A DNA stretch of 40,528 nucleotides from Chthonomonadaceae bacterium (GTDB lineage Bacteria; Armatimonadota; Chthonomonadetes; Chthonomonadales; Chthonomonadaceae), in NCBI GenBank assembly GCA_025352825.1, contig JANXSG010000233.1, positions 1-40,528 of the forward strand, read 5' to 3'. How positions within the stretch are numbered: the stretch's first letter is position 1; every line of letters begins with the position of its first letter. The notes beneath the pieces are model-generated. The model made no database searches, was not told the origin of the DNA, and was given only the letters and a program-made list of their open reading frames with translations. The position numbers and the translations under genes were made by a program. Shown here piece by piece: positions 16,292 to 25,018 of this stretch.

Positions 16292-17353
16292 ATGCAAGGT
16301 AAGGAGAGTACTGAGCTTATCAAACTAAAGGGAAGTGATGTCGTTCTTAGAGCGGCTGATCCCGAAGACAGCGCCAGAACTCATTCTGTTCGATGGTCTG
16401 TTGGCTGGGTTGATGCACCTTCAAGGCATAGGGTATGGCCGGAAGCGGATGCAGACTGGCTTTCGAGACACTACTATAAGGAGATCGTGGCAGAAGTTGA
16501 GGGTGTCATTGCTGCACGAGTAGGACTAGAAGCCTATCGACAGCCATTCGCGCAGCTAATCGATCTATCTGTCCGCCCGGATTATCGGCGAATGGGTCTG
16601 GGAGAGATCCTTACCAAAACGTGTCAGACTGAAGCCGCGAAGCGCGGATTTACAGCCATATTTCTGCAGACTGAGATCGACAATCACGCTTCTCACAGGC
16701 TATATACCTCGCAGGATTTTGTACCTGCTGCCTATTCGAAAATGCTGCGTATGGTAAAATTTCTGGACTATCCTCTGCTTGAAGAATTTAAACGAACACA
16801 TCCTCTGTGTCAGTACAGCTGCGTTCAGGCAGAGGGAGATAAAAATGCATGGAATCTAATATGGAATGCATATGTCAACTCGGATTCTCTGAGACTTCAG
16901 TTGGACGGGGCAGCATCGCAATCAGAAAATAATGGAATTGGGCCTGCCATCTCTGAAGTGGAATGGTGCATAGGCCAGGGGGAACGGGGATTAATAATGT
17001 ACATAACTATGGAGGACGTACACGACCTGCAGCCTGGGCATCACGTATCTCTTGAAATCAGTATAAAAAATCTTGGAAGGAAAAAAGAAGGCGGCGTAAT
17101 TCAGATGTCACTTCCGGTAGGAGCCAGGGTGAGCAGTCCTTCCATGAATAAGCTGCAATGTTTTGCCTGGGAACTGGCTCCAGGTGAGGAGATTACCCAG
17201 CCTGTTGTAGTCCAAATTGAGCCAAGTTTCGATAATTCTGTGCTATGGTATCTAAACCATAAGAGTCTTCCAATATGTGCTGACGTCTTCTGGCAAGGCA
17301 GCAGAGCCCAACTCTCCGCAAGCCTAAGTATGGCCGCCCCTCCACCCGCATGA
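16292..17353 (+). CDS. GNAT acetyltransferase with C-terminal beta domain
   Basis: 353 residues, with a very strong GAGGAGGAGGAG box before the ATG. Residues about 10-160 form a GNAT N-acetyltransferase domain; the acetyl-CoA loop is RPDYRRMGLGEIL, followed by ETEIDNHASHRLYTSQDF, a typical motif B. The remaining ~190 residues (EVEWCIGQGERGLIMYIT to the end) look like a beta-sandwich, with strands such as HHVSLEISIKNLG, resembling adhesion or immunoglobulin-like modules. The fusion is unusual; the second domain may recognise the acceptor. The substrate is unknown. The gene is divergent from the K+/polyphosphate operon and has no signal peptide. Confidence 0.85.
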   Translation: MQGKESTELIKLKGSDVVLRAADPEDSARTHSVRWSVGWVDAPSRHRVWPEADADWLSRHYYKEIVAEVEGVIAARVGLEAYRQPFAQLIDLSVRPDYRRMGLGEILTKTCQTEAAKRGFTAIFLQTEIDNHASHRLYTSQDFVPAAYSKMLRMVKFLDYPLLEEFKRTHPLCQYSCVQAEGDKNAWNLIWNAYVNSDSLRLQLDGAASQSENNGIGPAISEVEWCIGQGERGLIMYITMEDVHDLQPGHHVSLEISIKNLGRKKEGGVIQMSLPVGARVSSPSMNKLQCFAWELAPGEEITQPVVVQIEPSFDNSVLWYLNHKSLPICADVFWQGSRAQLSASLSMAAPPPA

Positions 17354-17500
17354 CCTGATTCTATGAATAAAACTATTTTTCATGGACTATTTTGTGAATA
17401 AATAAGAAGTAATCTGAAGATAGGTATTAAACAGGGAGGAATCGTGTTCGTTATAGCCAATATTGCTCTTGAAAATCGACTATGGAAGGGAGAGTTACTT

Positions 17501-17644
17501 ATGGAAGCATACTGCATGAAATGCAAGGCCAAAACGGAGATGAAAGACCCTACGCCAACGACCATGAAAAATGGTAAGCCAGCGACCACGGGTACATGTT
17601 CGACCTGCGGTACCAAAGTGTTTAAGATCGGCAAGGCTGCTTAG
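17501..17644 (+). CDS. DUF5679 small zinc-ribbon protein
   Basis: 47 residues from the ATG at 17501, preceded by GGGAG; the longer frame from 17444 lacks support. The sequence has two CxxC knuckles, YCMKCKAK and GTCSTCGTK, and the family's NGKPATTG motif, which match DUF5679. Members are widespread single-domain proteins of unknown function that probably bind zinc. It is followed by a strong hairpin terminator at 17674. Confidence 0.85.
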   Translation: MEAYCMKCKAKTEMKDPTPTTMKNGKPATTGTCSTCGTKVFKIGKAA

Positions 17645-17673
17645 TTTTTCGGGCCAAATCGTTCCATACCCAC

Positions 17674-17703
17674 AGGCTGTCTATGCATATGCATAGACAG
17701 CCT
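17674..17703 (+). terminator. 30-bp perfect palindrome after DUF5679
   Basis: AGGCTGTCTATGCAT is followed directly by its reverse complement, then GATTTTAT. It lies 29 bases beyond the stop codon and acts as an intrinsic terminator with a modest T-run. Confidence 0.75.
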
Positions 17704-17806
17704 GATTTTATATCTGGAAAAAAATCATTCTCCCTATTGAACACATTCCCTGAACGTATACATAAACGTTATTGCAAAATCCACAAAGTAGTGAACTCTC
17801 TTCAAA

Positions 17807-18252
17807 CCCTCACCCTCCCGCATTGGCGTTAAGTTAAGCTAATTAATCAGGGATTCACCATCAATCTTAAGCGACGAAATTCATTTCGTCGATTCAAAGT
17901 ATCTTAACTTAACACCCCCCCGTCCCGCTCTCCCAAAAACAGGAGATGGGGGACAATGGCATTGGTTTTAACTATAGTACAGAGCTTTGATCTTGATATA
18001 AGTGCATATTTCACGAAATAGGAGATAGGAAACCAACGATTTAATGCTCCCCCTCTCCTGTTTTTGGGAGAGGGGGTCGGGAGGGTGGGTCAAAAGTCTC
18101 TTTCGGACCGTAAAGGGGCTAAAAGTCGCTATTTTTCAATGGCAGATCAGCGTCAAAAAAATCTTCGTCGCATGTATGGGCATTGTAGAGCGATTTTTTT
18201 TCAATCGAAAATTTCAGAAAGACTTTTGACCCGCCCTCTCGGGGGGTGAGGG
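17807..18252. mobile_element. Compound MITE with two nested palindromic insertions
   Basis: The outer ends match the family: CCCTCACC at 17807 with CCCGCTCTCCCAAAAACAGG near 17923-17942, and CCCCCTCTCCTGTTTTTGGG near 18049-18068 with the tail GGGGTGAGGG ending at 18252. The core 17955-18040 aligns in reverse orientation with the core of the copy at 35907. Each terminal repeat is interrupted inside its G/C-rich tail: in the left by a segment with GTTAAGTTAAG (17828-17838) and CTTAACTTAAC (17903-17913) around a CGACGAAAT/ATTTCGTCG hairpin, and in the right by a segment with GGGTCAAAAGTC (18087-18098) and GACTTTTGACCC (18221-18232). It has no coding capacity and fills most of the gene-free stretch 17704-18335. 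Confidence 0.8.
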
Positions 18253-18335
18253 CAGAAATATTCAGATACCAACATTTGAGTCCAACGCGCTCCGTTTTGA
18301 ATGCGTGAGTAAGAACAAATCAAGGGAAAGTGACA

Positions 18336-18941
18336 CTATATCTCACACACAGGGATGGTACGAATATTTTTCCAATCTTCTGGCGTATCGACATCCATCA
18401 ATCCCAGGGGGAAAGGCACTACAGAAATCTCATGTTTGTAACGCTGCAAAATATATTTCGCCCCCTCTTCACAAGATAGTGACTGTAGTTCATCGAAAAG
18501 TGTCCGATGGAATAGTGCCGGAACTCTCGGCCCTTCTCCGTAATCTGATGCAACGATTTTAGCGCCACTATTCCGATGGGTTTGAATAAGCTGATTAATA
18601 ACTCCCGAAGTGAGAAATGGCTGATCGCAAAGCATAATGCATACGGATTCTACATCTGATGAGCTTAGAAGCAGCGCTTCGATACCTGCAACTATACTGG
18701 AACCCATTCCTGACTGCCAGCCTGGGTTGACTACGCAGTGCACAGGCCGATCTTCCAGTTCAGGACGAATGAGCTCAGCGGATGCGCCGAGAACCACGAT
18801 GAGTGGTTTACACACACTGTTAAGTGCAATATCCACAGCTCGTTGGATAAGCGTCTTGCCTCCTCTGCAAAGAAGCTGTTTGGGAGATCCAAAACGGCTG
18901 GAACCCCCAGCAGCCAGAATAATCAGACCAGTACCAGGCAT
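18336..18941 (-). CDS. mocA: Molybdenum cofactor cytidylyltransferase, MocA/MobA-like
   Basis: 201 residues. The nucleotidyltransferase signature LAAGGSSRFGSPKQLL starts at residue 9, with NPGWQSGMGSSIVAGI near 71 and the metal-binding MLCDQPFLT near 103. This is the MocA subgroup, which joins CMP to molybdopterin for xanthine oxidase-type enzymes. It overlaps the end of the XdhC gene by 19 bases and belongs to the operon of the Mo hydroxylase subunits, so the substrate enzyme is evident. The exact nucleotide (CTP or GTP) is inferred from context. Confidence 0.9.
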   Translation of the reverse strand: MPGTGLIILAAGGSSRFGSPKQLLCRGGKTLIQRAVDIALNSVCKPLIVVLGASAELIRPELEDRPVHCVVNPGWQSGMGSSIVAGIEALLLSSSDVESVCIMLCDQPFLTSGVINQLIQTHRNSGAKIVASDYGEGPRVPALFHRTLFDELQSLSCEEGAKYILQRYKHEISVVPFPLGLMDVDTPEDWKNIRTIPVCEI

Positions 18942-20089
18942 GAATCCTCCTGTCCGATGGAGACTTTAACGATGGGAGAATGTGTGTGAATGGACACTTT
19001 TCTATCCCGTAGGAAACCACCATTTCGCCGATTGAAAACCGCCTGTATTTCGGATACGATTGAGAGAGCAACCTCTTCTGCAGTTTCCGCACCTAAATCC
19101 AGACCAGTTGGTGTATGCAGTTTCATGCGATCCAAATCGTTCAGGGCAAAGCCTTCTTCCAGTAAATCGCCTTGCATCTGTTCCGTACGTTTTTTTGGGC
19201 CAAGTACTCCAATATAACCCACATCAGTAGTCAACAGATTTTTGAGCCATTCACGATCACGTTCGTAACTGTGCGTCATTGTGATTACTGCGGTGCGATC
19301 ATCGAATCGGATTTCCTCCTTCAACCGGTCTGGAACCAGCCGAATAGATTCAGGAAACTTATGAGCGTCGAGTAAAAAGTCTCTATGGTCGATTATTGTG
19401 ACATTCCAACCCAGAATCGCTGCAATCTGAGATAAAGGCACCGCATCATATCCTGCACCACATAGAATCAGTGAGATAGGGGACTGAACTGGTTCGATCA
19501 ATATCTCAGCTTGCCCTTTCCATCCAGGCAATGAAACAGTTTGGACTACCGGAATATTCTCTGTCCGCACTTTTTCAAGAGATGACTGCATATCGGACAA
19601 TATCAGATCATCCAGGACATCTCCGGCGAAATTATTTTGCCATCGATGCATTAATCTATACCCATCGCTGACCGTGCACCCACTTTCCGTCCGGAAAACT
19701 GTAGCGATGAATCCGGAACCACGTTCCTGTTCGAAACTTGCTATAAATTCTAAACTGTGGATTACACTAGAATTGATCGGTTCGACCAGTATCTCAATCG
19801 CACCACTGCAACCCATCTCCGTCACCGGGTCAAACCCGCTTCGGCTATCGTATCTTATCACACCAGGTGTGTTTGTCGTCATAATTTTTACTGCTCGTGC
19901 AGCCACATCTGCTTCTAAACATCCACCGCTAATCGTTCCCAATCGAAAACCATCGGAAAAAATTAACATTCTTGCGCCTGGGCGGCGATACGCCGAGCCT
20001 TCCACTTTAACCACCGTCGCAAGTGCGGCGGTGGTTAAAGTGGAGATATCTATTCTGCGTTCTGCAGCCATAGCTAGCAGATTAATCAT
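18923..20089 (-). CDS. XdhC/CoxI-family molybdenum-hydroxylase maturation factor
   Basis: 388 residues, preceded by AGGAGAAG. The N-terminal XdhC/CoxI domain contains TVVKVEGSAYRRPGARMLI and GTISGGCLEADVA, including the conserved GGC. The C-terminal Rossmann domain contains LILCGAGYDAVPLSQIAAILGW and ITMTHSYERD. XdhC proteins bind the molybdenum cofactor, protect it during sulfuration, and insert it in the Mo subunit. It lies 28 bases after the Mo-subunit gene and overlaps the mocA gene, so the operon has both final maturation steps. Confidence 0.93.
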   Translation of the reverse strand: MINLLAMAAERRIDISTLTTAALATVVKVEGSAYRRPGARMLIFSDGFRLGTISGGCLEADVAARAVKIMTTNTPGVIRYDSRSGFDPVTEMGCSGAIEILVEPINSSVIHSLEFIASFEQERGSGFIATVFRTESGCTVSDGYRLMHRWQNNFAGDVLDDLILSDMQSSLEKVRTENIPVVQTVSLPGWKGQAEILIEPVQSPISLILCGAGYDAVPLSQIAAILGWNVTIIDHRDFLLDAHKFPESIRLVPDRLKEEIRFDDRTAVITMTHSYERDREWLKNLLTTDVGYIGVLGPKKRTEQMQGDLLEEGFALNDLDRMKLHTPTGLDLGAETAEEVALSIVSEIQAVFNRRNGGFLRDRKVSIHTHSPIVKVSIGQEDSCLVLV

Positions 20090-20116
20090 AGACTCTTCTC
20101 CTGACTGATGTTACTC

Positions 20117-22234
20117 TTATCCGTCGCTCATGCCAGATCCAGGGAAGAAGGGAAGTGTGCGCACCCTGGTGCGTGTGAGCTTTGCATAGGCATTGGCTAC
20201 GGCCGGTGCAATTGGAGGTACTCCCGGCTCACCCACGCCTCCAATCGGGGCGCCGCTCTGGATGATTTTTACGGATACCACAGGAGCTTCCCGCATCAGT
20301 AATACGCGGTAGTTACTGAAGTTGCGTGCACTGGCGACTCCGTTTGTGAATTTGACTTCACCCCATAGCGCCGCACTCAGGCCGTGGAATATTCCACCTT
20401 GCATTTGAGCTTCAACGGAGTCTGGATTGATGGCGCTTCCGCAGTCAATGGCGACTGCCACTTTGTGCACTCTGATGGTACCTGCTGCTGGGTGGGATAC
20501 TTCTGCCACCTCTGCAACAATACTATTAAACGATGCAGCAAAAGCGATTCCTCGTGCGTGTCCCGCTGGAAGAGAGGTTCCCCATCCGCCTAGTTTGGCA
20601 GCCTCGTTGAGTACGTTCAGGCTTCGAGGATCGTTCGCTAGGAGTCTTTGTCTGAGCATCAGTGGATCAGTATTCGTCGCGAGGGCAACCTCATCTATCG
20701 CGCTTTCCACCACGAAGGCATTTATAGAGTGACCAACCGACCGCCAGAAACCGACAGGAACCGTGCCAGGATGCCGTACATACTCAGTCAGTCTGCTACC
20801 AAAGTTATAAGCTAACCCTGTTCCGCCTTCGGTCGACTGCGTGTCAACAACATTTCCGGGAATCCAACCGCGCTGAAATAGAATGGAAGGAGACACGATC
20901 CTGTTCGCCCAGCCTTTAATATTTCCCTGTGCATCCAGCGCTACTCGTACTCGTGCAAGTGCAAACGGCCGATACTGATCGTTCGCCATATCCTCTTCAC
21001 GAGACCATGTGAGTTTCACTGGCTTGCCGGCAGCCATCGCTACTTTTACTGCCTGTGCAATGTAGTCTTGTTCAATCTTGCGACCCAGCCCTCCGCCCAT
21101 TAAGGTGGGATGCACATTGATGCTGCTGGCTGGCATGTTTGTGAGAGCCATTACCGTTCCCAGCACCCAGCCTGGAGCCTGTGTGGGAGCCCAGACATCA
21201 CATCCTGTAGGTGATACCGATACTGTACAGCAAAGCACTTCCATACACGCGTGCGCAAGATACGGAAGTGTATAAGTCATTTCTAGAGTTTTTGCTGCCG
21301 TCTGGAATGCAGTAGTCACATCTCCCTGCTGTTCCGCAACAAGCGCCGGGCCATTTACCATCATCTGTTTGGCTTGTGTTATGTATAATGCAGTGTCGAC
21401 ACCAGCAGCAGAAGATGGAATATTCCAGATCACAGGAACGTTACTAACTGCACTTCTTGCCGCCTCAGTGGTAGTGGAAACGGCAGCTATAGCATTACCT
21501 AGATTGACGACTGCCCTTGAACCTGTTGCAGTTCTGACTGATTTAACCGTTCCCCCTACGGATGGACAGTGTTTGACTGCTGCAAATAGCATTCCCGGTA
21601 CGGTCACATCAATTCCGTAAATGGCGCTTCCGTTTGTTTTTGCAGGGATATCGGTTCTCTTAACTGGTGTTCCAACTAGCCGATATTCGGATGCAGGAAC
21701 AAGTGGTGGATTAGCTGGAACAGGCATGGAAGCAGCTAGTGTTGCCAATGAACCAAACGTGAGTGAATCGTTGGTGATTGTATTTATTACTTTGCCTTGC
21801 CTGGCAATACAGGTACTTGGTGGTACATTCCAGGTAGCAGCTCCTGCGGCAATCAGCATCTCACGAGCTGCTGCAGACGCTACTCTTAGAGGTTGTGCGT
21901 GAGCGCGAATGTTACTGCTACCTCCGGTAACCCAGGATTGAGCAGCTGGAGCAGGCTCCGCGCGAACCTGAGCCCAGTCAACCATCAGTTCTTCTGCGGC
22001 AACTTGTGCCAGGCCAGAATATGCGCCTTGACCCAGTTCAGAACCGCCTATCAAAATAGTGATGCTTTCATCTGTACTAATCTTAACCCAGGCGTTGACA
22101 GTGGGAGCTGCGCCAGCTGCATTCGCGGCCTTATTGCCGCCTTCAAGTGTAAAGGCCAAGAGAAAGCCTCCCGTTGTAGCTAAAAACTGACGACGGTCGA
22201 TTTTGACAGCTGGGAGTGTTGTTGTGTTTGACAT
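20117..22234 (-). CDS. Tat-exported molybdopterin subunit of an IorB-type aldehyde/isoquinoline oxidoreductase
   Basis: 705 residues, preceded by GGAG. An N-terminal twin-arginine signal (RRQFLATTGGFLLAF, residues 14-28) predicts export of the folded, cofactor-loaded enzyme. Motifs of the xanthine oxidase family Mo subunit follow: SELGQGAYSGLAQVAAEEL, GGGLGRKIEQDYIAQAV in the middle, and the C-terminal GVGEPGVPP containing the catalytic glutamate. Size and Tat signal fit the IorB/membrane-side aldehyde dehydrogenase group, not cytosolic xanthine dehydrogenase. Such enzymes oxidise aldehydes or N-heterocycles and pass electrons through the 2Fe-2S subunit to cytochrome c or the respiratory chain. 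The substrate is not determinable. Confidence 0.92.
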   Translation of the reverse strand: MSNTTTLPAVKIDRRQFLATTGGFLLAFTLEGGNKAANAAGAAPTVNAWVKISTDESITILIGGSELGQGAYSGLAQVAAEELMVDWAQVRAEPAPAAQSWVTGGSSNIRAHAQPLRVASAAAREMLIAAGAATWNVPPSTCIARQGKVINTITNDSLTFGSLATLAASMPVPANPPLVPASEYRLVGTPVKRTDIPAKTNGSAIYGIDVTVPGMLFAAVKHCPSVGGTVKSVRTATGSRAVVNLGNAIAAVSTTTEAARSAVSNVPVIWNIPSSAAGVDTALYITQAKQMMVNGPALVAEQQGDVTTAFQTAAKTLEMTYTLPYLAHACMEVLCCTVSVSPTGCDVWAPTQAPGWVLGTVMALTNMPASSINVHPTLMGGGLGRKIEQDYIAQAVKVAMAAGKPVKLTWSREEDMANDQYRPFALARVRVALDAQGNIKGWANRIVSPSILFQRGWIPGNVVDTQSTEGGTGLAYNFGSRLTEYVRHPGTVPVGFWRSVGHSINAFVVESAIDEVALATNTDPLMLRQRLLANDPRSLNVLNEAAKLGGWGTSLPAGHARGIAFAASFNSIVAEVAEVSHPAAGTIRVHKVAVAIDCGSAINPDSVEAQMQGGIFHGLSAALWGEVKFTNGVASARNFSNYRVLLMREAPVVSVKIIQSGAPIGGVGEPGVPPIAPAVANAYAKLTRTRVRTLPFFPGSGMSDG

Positions 22235-22245
22235 TATTACTCCAT

Positions 22246-22692
22246 TTATCCTTTGGCTGCCAAGTGAATGGCTGCACGAATACGTTGATAGGTACCGCAG
22301 ACACAGATGTTATCGATCTCGCCATCTATATCCGAGTCGCTGGGGTTTGGATTCTGTTGGAGCAGGGCTGCCGCTTTCATAATCATTCCAGACTGGCAGT
22401 AGCCACACTGTGGCACTTGTTCTTCTATCCAGGCTTTTTGCAGTGGGTGTGTTCCGGTGGGTGATAGACCTTCAATAGTTGTAATTTTACGTCCGACGCC
22501 CTCAGATACATCCATGTCACAGGATTTCTGTGCTTCTCCATCCAGCAGAATGGTACATGCGCCACAAATTTCTATGCCGCACCCGTATTTGGTACCAGTA
22601 AGTTGTAAAATGTCTCGCAGTACCCAGAGCATCTTAGTGCCAGGATCTACGTTTACGCTGTAGTTTTTCCCATTCACATTGAGTGAAATCAT
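22246..22692 (-). CDS. 2Fe-2S subunit of the molybdenum hydroxylase (IorA-type)
   Basis: 148 residues with a GGGAGGAT box at the start. The plant-type 2Fe-2S motif is [18 protein letters not shown] (about 37-54). The second, C-terminal cluster motif is CGYCQSGM ... [10 protein letters not shown] (about 97-137). This layout is standard for the small subunit of xanthine oxidase family enzymes. It has no signal peptide and would be exported bound to the Tat-carrying Mo subunit. It is first in the operon, 11 bases before the Mo-subunit gene. Confidence 0.94.
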   Translation of the reverse strand: MISLNVNGKNYSVNVDPGTKMLWVLRDILQLTGTKYGCGIEICGACTILLDGEAQKSCDMDVSEGVGRKITTIEGLSPTGTHPLQKAWIEEQVPQCGYCQSGMIMKAAALLQQNPNPSDSDIDGEIDNICVCGTYQRIRAAIHLAAKG

Positions 22693-22806
22693 ACAATCCT
22701 CCCTAGCGTGAGTATTCCTTTTCTAGATTTCAACTAGTGTGACGGCATCTTAAAAAAGGGTGTCGTGCTATATTGCACTTCGCTATAATCAAAAACTCGG
22801 GATACT

Positions 22807-22826
22807 TAGAAATACTCATATTTCTA
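22807..22826. promoter_or_regulatory. Inverted repeat upstream of the Mo-hydroxylase operon
   Basis: TAGAAATA and TATTTCTA flank CTCA, about 115 bases before the 2Fe-2S subunit start. A possible operator in the 299-base intergenic stretch 22693-22991, which otherwise has only AT-rich DNA and the terminator hairpin at 22922. Confidence 0.3.
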
Positions 22827-22921
22827 GCACGTTTTGATTACATGCTATTGAGAAGAGGACAGGTTAAAAAAATACACTCAATTTCAAAAATATAAAGATG
22901 ATGCATGTTCTGAAACAGAAG

Positions 22922-22953
22922 CTGCCCCTTTTCTGAACTCAGAAAAGGGGCAG
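22922..22953 (-). terminator. Hairpin after the deacetylase-like gene
   Basis: CTGCCCCTTTTCT (22922-22934) pairs with AGAAAAGGGGCAG (22941-22953), 39 bases beyond the stop at 22992. A second small stem (TTCTG/CAGAA) follows on the minus strand. It likely ends that transcript. Confidence 0.7.
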
Positions 22954-22991
22954 TATCGCTAATGGAAATAGATTTATGTGATTGAACGGAA

Positions 22992-23699
22992 CTAGAGTTC
23001 GGTGACTAACTGAGTGAGAGTCACAAATCGTGCCTCTTTCTTTTTTAGATAGTCTATTACGTGTTTCAGATTTTCAGCGTTATCTTTGCAATCGCACATT
23101 CCCAGGCTAAGCACAGAAAATTCAGCAAGATGGGAATCTATAATGGGCTTCAAATGATCAAATCCTTCATCAATATATCCACGAACTCCGTCGTTATTTG
23201 GTACTGGTACTACCCAGAGTTTAGAATTTCCTGACTGGTGCAGTTGATTTGGATTAGGATGGTAAGGAGTCTTGGGTGTGGATGCGGGAATTGAAGAACT
23301 TGAACCAGGGGTGGAATCGACCACAATACCGATATCTATCAGAGCGCTGAGGTCGCTTGCCTCGATATCCCCATTAGCAGCTCGGAATGCAGTGGGTTTT
23401 ATTGAGAACTGCTTCAGGATATCCTTTCCGATACGGATTAGATCTCCTCTGTCGACTGTGTTGCCTGCGCTAGAATCAAAAGTGATATGGAGACCAAGTT
23501 CGTGCCATGCGGGGATGCGATGGAGATATTCATTATGGTAAAGCTTAACATTTGACATTGGGTCGTGTTCGGCAACTCCCAGAAGCCACGTGAGCGGAAC
23601 ATTGAACTGCTCTGCAACTTCCACTACTTCCGTAACGTAGCATTTTCCTTCGTTAGCGCAGACACAGTCTACACTGATTGCAACAGTTGGTTTAGTCAT
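22992..23699 (-). CDS. NodB-like polysaccharide deacetylase-fold protein
   Basis: 235 residues with GGAGGAAG at the start and no signal peptide. ISVDCVCANEGKCYV holds the first Asp, LTWLLGVAEHD follows, and HELGLHITFDSSAG provides the H-x-x-G-x-H metal site of carbohydrate esterase family 4. FRAANGDIEASDLSALIDIGIVVDSTPG is the next conserved strand. The N-terminal DCVCANEG differs from the usual F-D-D and may change metal binding. Its substrate is unknown and could be a sugar or a urea/allantoin-type compound. It stands between two hairpin terminators as a single-gene unit. Confidence 0.78.
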   Translation of the reverse strand: MTKPTVAISVDCVCANEGKCYVTEVVEVAEQFNVPLTWLLGVAEHDPMSNVKLYHNEYLHRIPAWHELGLHITFDSSAGNTVDRGDLIRIGKDILKQFSIKPTAFRAANGDIEASDLSALIDIGIVVDSTPGSSSSIPASTPKTPYHPNPNQLHQSGNSKLWVVPVPNNDGVRGYIDEGFDHLKPIIDSHLAEFSVLSLGMCDCKDNAENLKHVIDYLKKKEARFVTLTQLVTEL

Positions 23700-23830
23700 T
23701 TTCTTCCTCCATCAGCATATTTGAGTTAATGCTTTCTTTCAATTCAGTGTTCCCGCTATAAGTGGTATAAATTCATCCGATGTTATTTCTCAGCCTTTCT
23801 CACCTGAAAATAGGTTGTCTTAAAAGCAAC

Positions 23831-23867
23831 TGTCCGTGCCCTCTGTTGATATCAGATGGCACGGACA
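23831..23867 (-). terminator. Hairpin terminator after the AKR-like gene
   Basis: TGTCCGTGCC (23831-23840) pairs with GGCACGGACA (23858-23867), with an inner TCTG/CAGA stem. On the minus strand it is followed by GTTGCTTTTAAG. It lies 34 bases beyond the AKR-like stop. Confidence 0.7.
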
Positions 23868-23900
23868 TAGTCAAATCATAAACCTGCTATGCTCGAGACA

Positions 23901-24956
23901 TCAGGCAAAATGCTCACTGAACTCATCGAAGCCATCCCGAAGAGCGACTTTGGGGCTGACAGCCCCGATATTCTCTTCGAATGTCTGCAAGTTACCAAGA
24001 TTGGTCACACAGGTCTGGAAGATAGATTTGCCATCTGAACGTTTGGCGGTCATCACGTCGCGGATCACTGCGCGGCCAGGCATTCCGGAAGCCTTCAACT
24101 GAGCCATTCTTGCTGCATCTTTCGACATTTTCTCGTGTCCGTGTGCATTAATCTTCATTGCAGTCATGGAGATACCCGCTGAGCTAGCTTTTGCAAAAAT
24201 ATCTTTAACTTCGGTAGGATAGCCATAGCTGTACCAGACCTGCATAGAGGCAATAATGTCTGAATCGATGAGAGCCTGAATAATTCCAGGGTAGTTTTTA
24301 ATCTCTTCGGAATTACCATGATAGGGATGCTGAGAGACAGCGAAGAATTTTACTTTACCTTCTTTTTTAAGCCGAACGAAGGCTTTGTACGAGGTATTGT
24401 TCGCCTGCATTATCTTTTCAGGAGTATGCCATCCGTAGTGAGCACGGTAGACATCGTAGTATTTGAGGCCGTTTTTCTCAAGGGAAGAGGTCACCTGCCC
24501 GTATGCCTGGTCGTAATTGTCCGGATTTTGTCCTGGGGAGGTGTTGTCCACTGTAATATCAGTGTAGTAAGATTCTCTTGGCAGTTTGCGGATTTCCTCG
24601 GGGATAGCCTCAACGCTGTTCCAGTAACCGGCTTTATGAATAAAATTAATTCCCAGCGCAAGCGCTGGTGCGAAAAGCTCGCGATTCCAGTCCTGCGCCA
24701 TGCATACCGGAGTCACTTTCATATTTCCCATTTTAGCCCCTAACGAGCGTTTGGGTAGTTTGCCCAGGCTGTCAACAATAGCTTCTGCAGCCTCAGCTCT
24801 CTGACTTCGAGTAAGAGTCAAACCTGCGAGTGCGGCAGTCATCATTCCCGGTCCGGCGGCTGTCGCCACACTGAGAACACGCATAAATTCTCTGCGAGAA
24901 AGTGGTTTCTCCTGAGAAGGCGCTTTGAGCGCGTTAATTCGATCGTCTTGAAGCAT
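23901..24956 (-). CDS. Tat-exported aldo/keto reductase-like protein with altered active site
   Basis: 351 residues from the ATG at 24956 (AAAGGAG upstream). A Tat signal, LSRREFMRVLSVATAAGPGMMTAALAGLTL, covers about residues 19-50. The remainder follows the AKR TIM-barrel (LGAKMGNMKVTPVCMAQDWN, ALALGINFIHKAGYW, YYDVYRAHYGW, VKFFAVSQHP, MTAMKINAHG). The standard Asp of N-F-I-D-T-A is replaced (FIHKA), and no clear catalytic Lys is seen, though Tyr and the His of RAHYGW remain. It may thus be a binding protein or use another chemistry. It is preceded by an unknown gene and Uma2, and followed by a terminator. Confidence 0.8.
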   Translation of the reverse strand: MLQDDRINALKAPSQEKPLSRREFMRVLSVATAAGPGMMTAALAGLTLTRSQRAEAAEAIVDSLGKLPKRSLGAKMGNMKVTPVCMAQDWNRELFAPALALGINFIHKAGYWNSVEAIPEEIRKLPRESYYTDITVDNTSPGQNPDNYDQAYGQVTSSLEKNGLKYYDVYRAHYGWHTPEKIMQANNTSYKAFVRLKKEGKVKFFAVSQHPYHGNSEEIKNYPGIIQALIDSDIIASMQVWYSYGYPTEVKDIFAKASSAGISMTAMKINAHGHEKMSKDAARMAQLKASGMPGRAVIRDVMTAKRSDGKSIFQTCVTNLGNLQTFEENIGAVSPKVALRDGFDEFSEHFA

Positions 24957-25018
24957 GAGTAATCTCTCCTTTCGCACATATGTGCAGTCCATGGAAACAG
25001 TACATCAATAGTTATACC

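Noticed and set aside
18044-18249. Small plus-strand ORFs in the 18044-18249 region
   Set aside because: They overlap the MITE and its nested insertion, with low-complexity translations and no ribosome binding site.
20117-22692. Cytosolic xanthine dehydrogenase or CO dehydrogenase
   Set aside because: The Mo subunit has a Tat signal and IorB-like size, there is no FAD subunit, and no CoxL signature loop was seen.
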